Assembly (NCBI RefSeq): GCF_020085105.1
Contig: NC_058052.1
Location: 11,079,233 to 11,143,232 of the forward strand
Length of the DNA stretch: 64,000 nt
Reading direction: 5' to 3'
DNA from: Siniperca chuatsi
Taxonomy: Eukaryota; Chordata; Actinopteri; Centrarchiformes; Sinipercidae
Part shown: positions 36,566 to 49,670 of the stretch, in pieces
Position numbering within the stretch: position 1 is the first letter of the stretch
Layout of the letters: each line of letters starts with the position of its first letter
The notes under the pieces: model-generated
What the model was told of the DNA's origin: nothing
Databases searched by the model: none
Seen by the model: the letters and a program-made list of their open reading frames with translations, nothing else
Position numbers and translations under genes: made by a program

Positions 36566-37780
36566 TAGTTACCACCAGAAAAAAAGACACAAAAGGGGTA
36601 TCCTAAAAACAATATAAATATAATAAAGGGGTAAAATCAGCAAATAAATCATACCCCAGTTAACCAAACTGTAACATCTATTACAGTGTACAGCACACAT
36701 GGTAGCCACTGCAGCTTCACTTATACCTGGATAATCTGTCTGGTATGTATACAGACACAAACATTTCCTAACCTGCTCCACTCCTGTCACAGAGCAGGTG
36801 TGGCCCTTCACCAGCTTGCGAAATGTGATGGCTTCTAAGTCAGCCGAGCTGGTAATCTGGGATGGAGAGGAAAGGCTTGTGAGGTAAAATTTACCAAATA
36901 CCGGGAGGATGCTAACATCAATACATGAGAGTGATACAAGAAGATCAAAACTCTGAACCCTCTGCTGAATGAACAAACAGCAGCTTTCCATCTCTGGTAG
37001 GCAAGCAGTCATCAATCACCAAACTGCCAGAACTGAGAGCCATAGACACAACCTGTTTGTGCCACTTCAGCTCTAAACGAATGAGGATGTGGTGTGTGTC
37101 AAAGTACTGTACCTCAAAGTGAAAGATGCCAGCATAGTTCTCCTCAAAGCTTTGGTCATTGGGGACAACACGAGACAAAACCTGTTTGTTGAGAGTCAAG
37201 GATGCAATAGTTGCAATAACACTAACCCATGGGGACTTTTGTCACCATGGAGACAAAAATTGAGGTTCCCAAAAAAGAGCAAAAATTGAGTCAATGCTTC
37301 CTCACATCAGCACTTTCTATTTGGCCTCTAATACATAAAATGTAACTCTTTATGTCCTGACACACTGCAGGAAAACAAAGTCCACTTGACATACAGACTC
37401 AGTGCCAACACTTTGAATCACACCCATATTTAGTCTGCAATATTGTAAACATTACAGAGAAAGCTGCAGTTTGTGGTTTTGTATTTTAAAGCAACAAGTC
37501 TGTCACTTTTAAAGATAAAACCTCACTGCAGCCACATGCCACCTGCCTGTACTTTCAGTAGATGTTACCATGTACCTACTGTACCCACCGTGGGTCTTTT
37601 CCAGGTGATGCCCTGAACTTTATAGGAATTTGGTCCAAGTTCATTGAAGCCTAAGGATGAGGGCAGAGGCTCAAAGCAGTCATCCTCAAACAGCTGTCCT
37701 CTCTCCAGACAGCTTCACCTCAGCGATTCAGTGTCCTAGTTGAGGTATTTCACTGCGTGAGACTTAGATCCAATCCCATG

Positions 37781-38626
37781 TGATCTCTCTCGGTCGTGCT
37801 GAAGTTTAGCCGCAATGCCGGACATTTTACAAGACTTTCTGCCTGTCTACAACTGTCTCCTAGTGTGTGTGTGTGTGCAGCTCAACTGTCTCCACACCCT
37901 TTATTATTCATATCAGACAGCAAACTTGCTCTGGCTCACCTGTTTCATCCAGCCTACTCTACATCTGGTTTGATTGATGGCCCATGATCAGCCCAGATGT
38001 GGCCCACATGAATGGATGAGTTAATGTGTGCTGATACACAAAAAATTTGATCAGTAGAATTAAATCTCAATAATATTTCTATCTCATTTGGCCCTACTAA
38101 GCACCACAGTTACTGTAATTGCATCATTTCTTACCAACAATCATAAACAGTGAAAACAAACACAGGCACTGTATACAACTATATGAATGTTTCATCAGAC
38201 TATTTCAACCATTTCATTTGTGTGATCTGTGAAGAGTTCATAAATACTGATAGTCCAGAGGCCGTGGTTTCAAAGTTTCTTTATTTTCTATCATTTGACA
38301 GAAGTCTTGCAACAGCTAAAATAGCAAAAACATCAACTAATAGGAAACATTTTTCCATACTGCACAAAAGAAAAGAAATAAAGGAGTTATTCAAGGCTGG
38401 AATACTACATGATGATAAAAATATTGTCAGCAAATATTTAAATTTACAAAAAACATTTAAGCCATCTAAGCATTTGTAACATACAGTACATGTATGTGAA
38501 AATCTTTTTCATTGGGTTTACTTTTAGTTTTTGTGAATGACGAATCTATTGCTAACTGATTGAGCTTCCTCTTCCAGCAGATATCACAAAGGAAATCACA
38601 AATCCTTGCTTGTCTTGTCTCCAGAG
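37781..38626. other. Spacer between calpain pseudogene and intact calpain-2-class gene
   Basis: AT-rich sequence of about 850 bp. It contains a 109-codon plus-strand open frame (38150-38479) without recognisable domain, splice context or codon bias, which I treat as chance. On the minus strand this interval should hold the 3'UTR of the neighbouring calpain. Confidence 0.5.
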
Positions 38627-41600
38627 TTAGTAGATCGCCAGGCACAGCCACTGTAAGAGAAAACAAAATTATACAAGCTGTCTAAACTAGAAATTCAGAC
38701 AAACCAGCAGTTGTTATTCTGACACACACCTGTTGCATATCCAGCTCAATCTTCTTTGAGTCAGCACTTTCCAGAGCTTTAAATATTTCTGGTTGAGAGG
38801 CAGAAGAAAAGATACTGGTAATGTAAACATACCACAGCTCTCAGATCATACAGATCTATATGAGTTATTCTGGAGTGATGTTGTGTTTGCTGACACTTAC
38901 TGAAGAGCATTTCCAGTTTAATGAGACAGCCTACAAAACTGTCAAAGTCTATGGCATACTGAGCATCAGCATAACGACTGACAATGGCCTGCAGCACAGC
39001 ACTGTTGATGCTGAAACCTGGGGAAGAAAAATAATACTTCTGATCCTGGGGAAGTATAGTTTTTAAAAGGTGGCAGATATTAGCAGGGTGATAATGGAAG
39101 AGTTATGTTACACAACCTCGCTCATGCTTGTTTTGTTCCTGTGACAAAGTATACATGAATAAAATCTATGTGCCGGGAGAAAGTCAGTTAGCGGTCAGAT
39201 ACAACCCATAAAAATGAGCAACAGAGATAAAGTACTATGTTTACAAAAGATGTCATAGGCATACCAATTTCTAATGTGTCTCATAGCTTGGTAAACATGT
39301 ATGTCAACTATAGTAGCATACTCCGTTCAAAGATGACTAAAGTCTGCAGGCAATATATCTAAATAGTTAATTTTAAATCTTATCAGGAAAGCAAATGTTA
39401 TCCCTGAATTGCAAGCCATGCAACTTATACTTAAATTTTGTCAAAGAATAAGTGCAGCAGAGTATGACCAGGCAGCCACAATTTACAACCATTTGTTCCA
39501 GTGTTAAAGAGTTTAATGTGGATATTTGGTGGATTTTAGTGTATGAGATTCCTCAGGTGATAATGTTTGTTACCTGCTTCAGTGGCGGCGCCTCTCATCT
39601 CGTGGGAGCTCATGGTGCCAGAGTTGTCCGTGTCATACTTCTTGAAGATCACCTATATGACCCAGGCACCCATGTATTGTGTTAACAGATACAGACAGGT
39701 GTTCCAACATGACCAACACTCATTTCAAACCACATAAATCCCAGCTTACCAGGTATTTCTGGATTTTGCTCCAAAGCAAGTGGAATTCCATCAGTCCCAA
39801 CTTGGTACTTTCATCTTTCTGGAGAATGTTAAGGTGTATTAAAAACTCACCCTGAAATGCCTTTTATTATCCCTTTAACTGATCATTCACACATCTTAAT
39901 TCCACAGTTATAATGCACCCAAATCTCCAAATTTTCTAATGAGTTTCAAAACATCAACTGGGGGAGGACACTTTTTTTAAAAGCGGATACATCCAGCAGA
40001 CTGACAATTAGGCGCCCCGTCTCAAGGCTGAAGCCATCTGTCTTGATATCAGACCCTGCAAGAAAGAGACAAAACATAGCTTGCTCCAACTCTTAAGTCA
40101 ATGAAAGTAAAAAGGCTACACATCAACATATGTAAGAGTTCGATGTACTCACGGTGAGAGACAATGTTGTTCAAAATTTCAACCAGTTCAAAGACTGATA
40201 CCTCCATGTCCTGTTTGAAAAATGTATATTATAATGTGAGGTGTCATGTTTGATCCAGGTTTAGAGCTGTTTGCGCATTTCATTTACTGTCTGTTATCAT
40301 GTTGCTCTACTTACAGTGCCAGCAATCTGCTTGAAGAGGCGCTTGAAATTAGGATCCACATCACTCTCAGATACCTCCTTCTGTGAGAGAAAGACATAGA
40401 TAAGTCTATGTTGCTACAAATGAAAACAATGACTCTTCAAATTTTAGGCATTTTGAAATATTGTATGTTGAATTTAACATACAGTACATACAGTAAGTAT
40501 TAAACAATACTTATTTAAAATGTAATGTGACATATTTCCTTCAATCTCAGTACTAAGGTGGAAAGAAAAGAATGTCTCAAAAAAGCAACTAACCATTTCA
40601 CATCAAGGCATGCATTCTGTGGATTTTCTTACCTCCTCTATTTGAGCATCAATGTCCTTCTCCAGTGGACTAAAAAAAAAAAAAGAAATGCACAGCTCGA
40701 GCATGCAAGAAAACAACATTTACAGTAAGTTTGGACTTTGAATTAAAGAGTATTATGTGACCTCAGAAGGAGCAGGCCTCTGAGCTTTGCCCACTAGATG
40801 GCTGTATAAGCTGAAGCTCTGAGGTCTACATTACCCTGGACACATCAATCAGTCTGTATGTTACTGTAACACAGATACCTGGCTGTAGCCTTCTTCTCTG
40901 AGAACACCCTGAGGATGAAGTTGCCATTCTTGTGGGGGTGGAAGGTTGAGGGAATTATGGCATATTCTCCTGGAGGAAGTTTGAAGCGGTCGCACACTTC
41001 CCGTGTGTTGATGAAGGCGCTGCTCATGGCCACAGGTCTCTCTCGCAGCAGGACATCCGGACCGAGGTGAACATTGCTGCTGCCTTTGTACTGAAGATTA
41101 ACAGGAGAACAGGAGAAAGGGGGTTTATTACTGGAATGTCAAACAGATACCCAGAAAATTACAACTCTATCAAGATATACTCTTGATAATACTTGTGATG
41201 TCTAATTTGCATTGCAAATGTCTGTTTTAAGGAAGGGATCGCTACTGGCATGTAACAGTGCAAATACAGACCTGATCTGGGACCTGCAAAAAGGAAACAG
41301 ACAAATCATTTTAGAAAATCAGTCAGTTATGACAAAACCGTCAAATACAGAGTGCTGATTTCATATGAAATATCAAATTATTCTGAGACACCTTATAAAT
41401 GGCAAAGCCAATGGTCTCAAGGTTGCGGTCAAGCTTCTTCAGCTGTCGTCCATCCTTTTGCATAAGCCCCACCAGAAAGGTGCACCCATCCTTCCCATCC
41501 AGAGGATGATCGTCCACATCCTCCAGACGCACCACAAACTGAGGGTTGGAACAGAATGTGGCTGGAACACAGAAAAGTGTAATCCTTTATATGAAGTAGT

Positions 41601-44600
41601 GTGACAGAACTTCTTTCTCAGACATGCATATGGTTATTCTGTCACCTGCGTGATTGCGGCAACCGCCAGCAGTGGAGCCGACCCTCCACATCCCTTCAAA
41701 CTGGTAGTGGTTCCAGCGGCTCACATCGTCACTCGTGAGCGTGTCTGGGGTCAAGTTACAGATCTCCAGCTTGGAGAAATGCCTGATGAAGTCTGAATAG
41801 GACATCCTGAGGAGAGGAATGCATTTCTCAACAAGAACATTGTGTCATTTTTCACGCATTAACTTCCCAACACTTTTCCTAGCCTGAGTCTGAGCCTTAA
41901 TAGTTGCTTTGGTGATGTAGGAGATTATGATTGTCAATCCATAGTGAAGCATCAACAAAATGTCTAAAATATTATTATAATGTAAATGAAAGATTAAAGA
42001 CAATGGATTTACCAGAACTCTCCATCTTCAGCCACATGGTTCAACTTTGATTTCTCATCCTTACTGACGTTGTTCCATTCACTGGAACTAATTGTGAGAA
42101 AAAAATTCATGCTTTTAGGAAAATCCTGGAAATAACCAATGGTAGCTGATGGTTAATGGATCTAGAACACAATTGTTTACCCATCACTCCAAGGCCCAGT
42201 CCACTCCACCTGACCCCATGGGTTCCTGATCCGAACCAGCTGAACCAGTTTGCCTCTAATATTAACCTGGGAGACAGTTGGCAATGTAATTTGCATGCCA
42301 TGAAAAAACAAAAAAAACAACTAACTGTTGACATTTTAGATAAATCGTATACCTCTTCTGCACAAGTGACTGAGTATGCATGTCCTTTGACAAGTTTGAG
42401 AGCTGTCACTGCCTCTGTCTCATAAGCACTGGTGATCTGAAAGCACCAAGAACAAACATATCAGTCTGATGACATCAGTGCTGTACTGCTCTTGGTGTGT
42501 TTGCCTACCGATCAGCATGCAAATCAGTATGAAAATAAGGCTTACATCAATGGAGCAGCCCATCAGTGAACCCAGGCTCAGGGCCTTCTTCATGATTTGG
42601 AAGAGCTTTGGTGGAGCCTTGTCTAAAGTGTATACTTCTGCGATTCCTCCTGTGAAATCCTCAAAACCCTCAATAGTGTTTCCTCCTGACAGGGCCTCAT
42701 AGCAGCCATGCACCCTGTCAGACGCAGAGGCATGTGAATAGATTCAACAAACTATATGTTGTACATTTTCACTGCATTAACATTTTTGATGAAGCAAAAG
42801 ATATGAGGAACAATCCATACTTAGCATAGGCCTTCTCCAGCAGCGCGGTCCAGAACTCTGAGCCCTCCGCTGAGTGAACAAACAGCAGCTTTCCGTCTTG
42901 AGTGGGTAAACGGTCATCGACCACCACATCCACCCACTCACCAAACTGCCAGAACTGAGAAGAAAATATTCCCATCAGTAAACTCACCGTCTAATACTCC
43001 TTAAACTGTCAAGTTCATTCACCTGTCCTGCACTGTGACTCGTGAGCAAGATGTTTGTAAGATCCTTGGATAATATGTTCTGTACTCTGCATGTCACACC
43101 ACAGGCGATGGGATAACATAATTTTATACTATTTCATTGTTTTTTAAACTATTGCCGTGAAGCTTTTGTCATGAAACACTGTAACACTATTTGTTGTATT
43201 AGCTACAATTTGCTGGATTTGTCTTTATGTATGAAATTTTACCTGGTGGTGGTGCTAGAGGGACTGTTAAGAATTTGCATGCAGGCACAAGATACTTGCT
43301 TTTACTTATGGTGAAGTATTGATCTGCGTCTTTTACTGTTGAATGAATTGACTGAAATTGACCAGATTAAATAACCGGAACTTGTTTTGATATAAGGAAC
43401 TTATCAATTAAGGTTCAACAGTTACAGAACAAATGTAAGTTGACATTTTGACTGATGGTGGCGCTAGATGGATTGTTGTATTGACTCCCAAATCTGTACT
43501 TGAGTATCTTGGAGTGCCCTATACCAGTGTGCAAGGTTTCATTAAAATAACTCATCATTCTATGGGCTGACCTGAAAGTGAAATATCCCGGCATAATCTT
43601 CGGTGAAACTCTGTCCAGAGGGCACCACACGAGCCAGGATCTGCTCGTCTAGAGTCAGAGAGGCTATTGCAGCCAGAAGCCAGCAGTCACCTGCACAGTA
43701 AGAGCACATACATGCTCTGAGATTGGGCAATATGCAATGTTCACCGCAGTGCAGCAGTGCTGTAAACCAGCCAAGCCTCTGTGATAATTCCTTCTTACAA
43801 GCTTAATGGCAGAATGGGCGAAGGAATGGGTGGTTACCATGGGCGGAGAATGGGTAGTTACCATCTTAAAACCAAAGCATCATTCATCTGTGCATCTGTT
43901 AATTCAGGCATTTACCCATCCTCTTTCCCCTCACTTACCCAGGATTCCTTGGCAAATGTCCATCCTTGTGGCTCCATCATCAATGAACTTTGGGTCTGAG
44001 CACAGCTCCTATAAAGAGCACCAAACAATCACAACAAGTTGGAGCATTTGAGAGCAGTTTTGTCCAGTATCACATTACTGAGATGGTAGGACGAAATACC
44101 ATTCACTGATTTTGATTTGATGACTGTGTTAAAAGTAAATATACATTCATGAAAACAACTCCCTCATACAGTAGTTTTGCTGTGATCCAACACATTTAGG
44201 TAAAGTCTCTCCCAATTAGCAATTAGGAGCCCAAAATTATTGTCCTTTTGACAAAATTCTGGAGCTGCTTTCTTCAGTCACCTGCACAGACAGTGTTTGT
44301 TTGACATTTAATATCCAAATCAGCTTTGTTTCATCCACACACAGCTACCCACAAAAAGATCATGAACTGTAAGTAAACTCAGAAAAAGCAGGGTCAGACT
44401 CACAGACAACTGTGTAATATTCATAGCTTCTTTGATTACTGTAATTATTAGTACAGTGAATGGAGTATTTAGCACTTTTTTTTTTACCTGATAGTGCAGT
44501 ATTTGGGGCATAGGTTCAACCTTCTGATCCAGATGCAGTTGGAAAGTAACTAGTTACAGCTACTCTTTTTAAATGTATTGTCTTCACTTCTGCTTCCACA

Positions 44601-44981
44601 AGTCTTGGCTTAAAAAGATTAAGAAATACATCCAATACTTACTGACAAGTCACTGTCAAGCTCACCAACCACTGTTATTACAGTCACAAACTGTGTTACT
44701 TTTTTGTTTTCATTGCTGTGTGTTTCTTCTCAGTGGCTTCTTACCGTTGGCCTCTTCCACACAACGCTCCTGGTCTTGGATGAGTATGGTCCCAGCTCCT
44801 TGTAGCCCAGTGATTTGCGCTCAGCTGGAAAGCAGGCATCCTCAAACAGGCATCCATTCTGCAGACACTGCTGGCGCAGAGTCTCATAATCCTGCTGGGA
44901 GAACTTCACTGCTTGCTGGTTGGTGCCAATGCCTTGTTCCCTCATCTGCTGATGGGCCACTCGATCTGCCGTGGATGTCAT
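38627..44981 (-). CDS. capn2: Classical calpain catalytic subunit, calpain-2 class
   Basis: Calcium-dependent cytosolic cysteine protease. Minus-strand exons: 44981-44745, 44008-43939, 43690-43572, 42954-42821, 42714-42546, 42436-42353, 42266-42181, 42087-42013, 41806-41646, 41561-41392, 41283-41272, 41090-40879, 40669-40633, 40380-40315, 40210-40153, 40055-39991, 39818-39750, 39652-39574, 39017-38901, 38788-38730, 38650-38627; 2103 nt, 700 residues, the length of human CAPN2. Catalytic Cys105 ([13 protein letters not shown]), His262 (KGHAYSVT) and Asn286 ([11 protein letters not shown]) fall at the exact human CAPN2 positions. A CBSW domain with GSTAGGCRN follows, then a PEF domain with [12 protein letters not shown] as its best EF loop and a less ideal [12 protein letters not shown]. 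It ends WLCLAIY. CAPN8 has the same layout and remains possible. The start is the ATG giving [12 protein letters not shown]; an in-frame ATG lies further upstream but that extension is not family-like. Confidence 0.88.
43080..43570. repeat. Dispersed teleost repeat in calpain intron
   Basis: Boxes GGTGGTGCTAGAGGGACTG (about 43250) and GGTGGCGCTAGATGGATTG (about 43456), plus GTGCAAGGTTTCATTAAAAT, resemble the family noted in rrbp1 intron 4. Boundaries are uncertain. Confidence 0.4.
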
Positions 44982-47900
44982 CCTCACCTTTAAAGTGTAT
45001 ATTGACTCCCTGGATGGGGATTTCCTTTTTTGTGAGCTGAATTGACTTGTGATCTGATCTTCCACCAGCTGAACACAATATGGATGTGTCTTTGTCCCAG
45101 CCGCCTTTATTGCTGCCACAGGAAAGGAGGAGACAGGGAGGGATCACAGACAGGGAGGGGCCTCCAAGCCTCCAGGTGAGGTGAACAAAGCAGACAACAG
45201 CAACCCTAAGCAAATCTACAATGAGATGGCTGTGGCTGCAAATGAAATACAAACAGGGACACACCTAAAGGTAACTTGGAGCACTACTCTTATTGCCTCA
45301 TTTTGATTTTGTGTGTGTGTGTCTCCCATTTTCTGATGGGTACATACCAAAGTAGAGGAAACAAACACTTTGCTTGATTAAAATTTGTCTGAAAAATAAT
45401 CATTAGACATTTTTTTAACATTCTATAATGTCGAAGTGCTAAAAAAAATAAAAGAAAAAGGTTGAGGTGTTTTTCTCCCCCACAGAGTTTTTTGAAGGGA
45501 TTACATGTAGTACATAGAACAGAGAGTTGTGAAAGGGAAGCTTAAACGCATTAAATGAAGCAACTGTTAAATTGAGGAAGAACAACAATGGGATATAAAT
45601 GACATTGCAACACCAAGCCTTGGTGATAGCTGCATCCAGTCAGCTCTGGCGCATATACATCACGCTCCAAAGTGTGATTTTATATCCGTATTCTGTGCTT
45701 ACATCCTCTATGCTAAGTGCAACAAAGCTAATCCTTAGTCAAACAGTTCTCAGTCAGTGATCAGCTGGTTTAGTCAGGAGCTACACTGGTGTTTCAGCTG
45801 TTGAATGCAACATTGTTTGTTTTGTAAGAAGATGTTTCATGTAAAAGCCTCAGAAGTACCGCACACTCAGTAAATAAGGATATGCATAAAAGGTAGTGAA
45901 TGGTAGTGAATCCACCCTTGTTTAAGTTACCTCAGAATGAAGTTAGAAACAGGAAAGACAATTACTACAACTTTCACTTATAGAGGACTCACTGAACTGC
46001 AGACCAGTGCTGGAGGTGCAGATTGGCTGCTAGTGAGCTTCTGATCCAATGTGGAGGCAAACGTGATGAGCTGCAGATGTAGTGTAATGATAATAATCCA
46101 TTAGTAGAAAAAAGTGTTCTCTATCTTATACAGTCATATATGAACACAACAAACTAACCAAGAGCATTCTGCAGAAAAATCCTTTGGTTTCAGCTTTATT
46201 CTGTCTGGACTATTCTTGATGTCAGAGCTGAAATGGGCGCTTCTGTAACACACATGAGACATAGAGTCATGGGTAAACCTTCCACACCCAATGGACATAT
46301 TGAGCATCCTCTTAGATAACAATTCTGAGGTTATCCACACTGCCTCCAAAGCTCGCTGTCTTAACTATTGTGGGAAGCTAGAGGAAGGGTGGGTCATAAA
46401 CCACTGAATGCTGTCTGTACACAGCCTTGTTTGCGAACATTACATGACAGATGAGTGCCAATAATAACTATATCCCTCTGCTTATCAGCATTAGACTCAA
46501 TACTTATGATTTTCACAGGGAGCCTACTTACATGCACTGTGATCACAAAGTTAAACTGGTACAGCAGTAGCTATGAGTGATAATGTGCATGAGACATAAA
46601 TTGTTTCATTTGTATAAGTACAAACTCAACTAACTTTGTTCTAAAATGTTGACCAAGCAGAAAAAAACCCCTCGTCTTGTTGATTTTCTTGGTTATTTAT
46701 CTTTTGAGATAGTTTGCTGATATACTGGACAGGAGCTGCTAGTAGTCAGTGATTGATCAGCATTATAAAACATCAGTAACACTAATGAAAGCATATAATG
46801 TCTTATAAGCCATTACAAAGGTTCTTGACAGTCCTATCACAATGTATGTCTCTTCTTATGTTAGTAATTGCTTCACTAAGGCTATAATGTAATGCTAGTT
46901 TTGATAGAATACATTATTACTGGGCTTGTATGCGGCATTACAAATTATTAATTATGCATGCACTGTTGTTTTTATCAAACATCTAATAGACATCATTCAT
47001 TGTCATTATGTAAGTAAAAGCTACTGTTAGCCTGAATGCAACATTGCTTTGAATTCTACATTTGCTACCTATTCTGAGCAGATTAGATATGATTCTACAT
47101 ATTCAGCAAGGTTGAATATATAGCACTACCCTTTAAATAAAATTCTCTGTCTTCAATATTAAATGCAGTAGTTAATAAATATTTGTGACATCACATTTGT
47201 GACATTTGTTTTAGCTCTTTACACCAACTTATTGGATATGAAATGAAGCATTGGCTTAGTGCCATCTTTTAGCTTTAACTGTTGGTACTGCAAACTTGTT
47301 AGCATACTGGATGGTTAGCAAACCGTTGCCTATTTACATATCAGACACACAGACGCAACATTAGCATGTATTTGGAGTCCTTTTTCTGTCAACCTAGTGA
47401 ATGTAAGTCCAATATTCACCTCCTTTTAGCTCTGTTTTGCTCTCCACCAAGTCCTGTGGGAAATGTCTGGCTCTTTAGCTGCTAAATGTCCCACTATGTT
47501 CACCAGCCAGTCGCTAACTTTGTCTGTCTGCCGTTTGGTGCTGAGCAGGTAGTGTACAGTGTGTTTATCTGATTGCTGTAAACACCTGCCTGCTTTGTCT
47601 GGTAACCACAGTGATGAGAGCGTTGAGACTGAACCAAAACATTAAAGCAGCATATTTGTGTATTAATTATTAAGACTGTAACATAAAAGTAAAACGCTTC
47701 ATAAGTTTTCAGGGCCTTTAAATAATGTTATCATATCTAATATTTGGTTGCAAATCTTTTTGTTTGTCAATGGCTGGCTAAAGTCAACGACCCATAGACA
47801 TCAGCACACACTTGATGTCTTAGCGATGCTGTGCCAGGCCTGTGTTAAGTACATGCCACGTAAGCCTTACAAAACTATTTGTCTTATTTTGTGTGTTATT

Positions 47901-48470
47901 CTGTATGATTCAGATGACACCAGGCAGTTCCACCTGAATAAGGATTTGGAGAAAACTATGCAAGTATTTATTTTTTCAGGTGGTAGGCCACATTATTTAT
48001 TTCTCTGTCACTGACAAATTGGCATTCATTTCTGAATATAGTGTAAGTGAAGCGACACAAAGGATAGTAACATCTGTAGCTATATTCGTGTCTCCTCAGC
48101 TTTCAGACTGATAGATGTGGTGGCTCTAATATTTGCAGTTGTTTACTACACTTTATCTCTCACGTGACACACAACTGTTTCAGTTTGCAGGGCTTATCAA
48201 TAGGGTTGAGGAGTTGAAGATTTATTGTCCTGTCAACAGTGGCGTTTCAATGCTTTGAATGGTTTAGTTTTCTAATACATACATGTGAACTGAAGACAAG
48301 TGTTTATATAGCCAACTCTTGTTTACATGTGGCATGGTTTGTTACTTAGAAAGTGCTTATTCTTGTATTACTGTGTATTTGTTGAACTGAATTGACTTGA
48401 ATGATATGAATATATCATGCTCCACTATTATCAAATGATTCTCATTGATAGTGTAACCTCTGAAAGGTTT
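44982..48470. other. Head-to-head calpain intergenic region
   Basis: About 3.5 kb between the two intact calpain starts. The 5'UTR of the minus-strand gene begins at 44982; an acceptor-like TTTAAAG followed by GTGAGG lies about 10 nt upstream of its ATG, so an upstream non-coding exon is possible. A probable dispersed repeat lies at about 47210-47660. The rest shows no gene, and I identify no minus-strand TATA box with confidence. Confidence 0.5.
47210..47660. repeat. Probable dispersed teleost repeat
   Basis: Text such as CTCCACCAAGTCCTGTGGGA, TTTAGCTGCTAAATGTCCC and TCTGGTAACCACAGTGATGA resembles a recurrent fish repeat. Class and exact ends are unknown. Confidence 0.4.
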
Positions 48471-48479
48471 TGGTCTGAA

Positions 48480-48582
48480 TGGCAGACCCCCCCCCCCTAT
48501 CTGCAGCACCCCTAGCGGCAGTGTGTGGTGCTGGGTGTGAGCGGTGGCCCCTCCTCCTGTTGGGGCTGGTCTCGTTCCTGCG

Positions 48583-48622
<40 letters not shown>

Positions 48623-48709
48623 TCTCGCGTGAGTGCGCGCGCGCAGATTTACACGATTCTCACTATTCGACTCATTTAGAAGGCGCTGTAAGTTCCCTTT
48701 AAAGCGGTG
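48480..48709 (+). promoter_or_regulatory. GC-rich promoter and putative non-coding exon 1 of the plus-strand calpain
   Basis: Locally GC- and CpG-rich sequence in an AT-rich setting, with a TG/CG alternating tract, followed by two donor-like sites: GTAAGT at 48689 and GTGAGT at 48710. Either could join the acceptor at 51279-51280, one base before the start codon. Transcript evidence is lacking, so the exon end is uncertain. Confidence 0.5.
48582..48646. repeat. (TG)n-(CG)n alternating purine-pyrimidine tract
   Basis: About 14 TG units run into GCGCGCGCG and, after a short break, GTGCGCGCGCGC. Such tracts favour Z-DNA. Confidence 0.9.
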
Positions 48710-49184
48710 GTGAGTGAAGTCTTCTTGTTTATTTCATTTCACTGAATGTGTTCATTTAGCCAGCGCGAGGTTAACGGTGCCTCATGGTTTTATTGTAACG
48801 TTAGCGTAGGCCAACGTGCGGTTTGTTTGATTTAATATACTACACGCTGTAGCACTAATAATACTCAGCACCGTTACAGCTAGCATATTCAGGCACACAG
48901 ATTTGTCTCAGCTGTGTGTGGAAAGAGTGTGATTGTGTTGTAAAAGAAAAATCTGTTGTCAGAAATCTCTGAAGCAGACTGCAGGCCGGAGCGCAGACAG
49001 GCCTACTTGTACCTCTGAACAGGTGCTGTAAACAGTCTGAGCCTGTATTACATGCCTGACATACTGTGACTTTTTGATAGCAACTAACTGGCTTATGAAT
49101 TCACAAAGCAGTCGAAATATGGGCAGCATTATTCTGTCTTTTTAGAGCGGGGGGGACCGCAGTATTGGCTGTTTGTCCTATAGA

Positions 49185-49214
49185 TGACATCATCATCATC
49201 ATCATCATCATCAT
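49185..49214. repeat. (ATC)n microsatellite
   Basis: About nine ATC units in the first intron of the plus-strand calpain. Confidence 0.9.
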
Positions 49215-49287
49215 TACAGGAATGCATGGATCAGCTTTTCTCTGCCCATTGGGGGAAAATAGAGATATCCTTTTGGTCTATAGATTT

Positions 49288-49670
49288 TTTTTAGATTAGA
49301 TTCAACTTTATTGTCATTACACATGTACAAGTACAAGGCAACGAAATGCAGTTTAGGTCTAACCAGAAGTGCAATAAGCGAGTGCAGGATATAAAGTGTG
49401 TGCATAAATGCAGGATAGAGCAGTATTATGAAAATATTTTACAAGTGGTACTATGGACCTTATATACAGATCGCATTACTATAAACAGAAGTATACTGAT
49501 GTATATGTACAATAATAAATTGGACTGGGCAGAACAGCAGTGCAATGACTATAAAGTAGTGCAATTTATGGAAATAGTTAATAGTGCAGTAGATGAGTTA
49601 TTGCAGTATTCAGTACATAGTACTGGAGTGCAAATGATGTGTATAAATAAATAGTCCGGTAGTGCAAATG
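49288..49670 (+). repeat. Dispersed teleost repeat (TTCAACTTTATTGTCATTAC family)
   Basis: Starts AGATTCAACTTTATTGTCAT and continues with AAGGCAACGAAATGCAGTTT and runs of AGTGCAA-type text. This is one of the commonest interspersed sequences in fish genomes. The 102-codon frame across it (49346-49654) is a by-product. Confidence 0.6.

Larger units (their letters stand above)
33017..37780 (-). pseudogene. Calpain-2-like pseudogene
   Basis: Minus-strand relic of a classical calpain lying tail-first behind an intact relative. Recognisable exons: first exon (about 37780-37590, ending [15 protein letters not shown] with WKRPT), catalytic-Cys exon (about 37220-37130), 36988-36950 region with [10 protein letters not shown], His exon (36859-36775, KLVKGHTCSVTG), CBSW exons (about 36225-36050, 35925-35755), 35668-35657, 35435-35224 and the PEF exons (about 35125-34965, 34880-34800, 34707-34643, 33756-33688, 33585-33507, 33385-33268, 33177-33119, 33040-33017). 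Damage: at least two in-frame stops in the first exon, no second exon, the GDCW catalytic motif replaced, a deletion and a stop in the exon after it, missing exons for YEALSGG and RNPWG, a frameshift after EICNLTP, a lost donor after FAIYME, and a stop in the PEF helix exon. The last EF-hand exons remain open and end WLNLVLL. Confidence 0.85.

Noticed and set aside
36569-37015. 148-codon minus-strand frame over the calpain pseudogene
   Set aside because: It runs in the wrong frame through the His exon and introns; the calpain-like reading is in another frame.
38150-38479. 109-codon plus-strand open frame in the AT-rich calpain spacer
   Set aside because: No recognisable domain or splice context, and composition is that of AT-rich DNA; it lies where the 3'UTR of the minus-strand calpain is expected.
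44982-45119. In-frame N-terminal extension of the minus-strand calpain starting at 45119
   Set aside because: The extra 46 residues are unlike any calpain, and the family-like N-terminus begins at the ATG at 44981; the upstream part is more likely leader or intron.
49346-49654. 102-codon frame in the first calpain intron
   Set aside because: It coincides with a common dispersed fish repeat.
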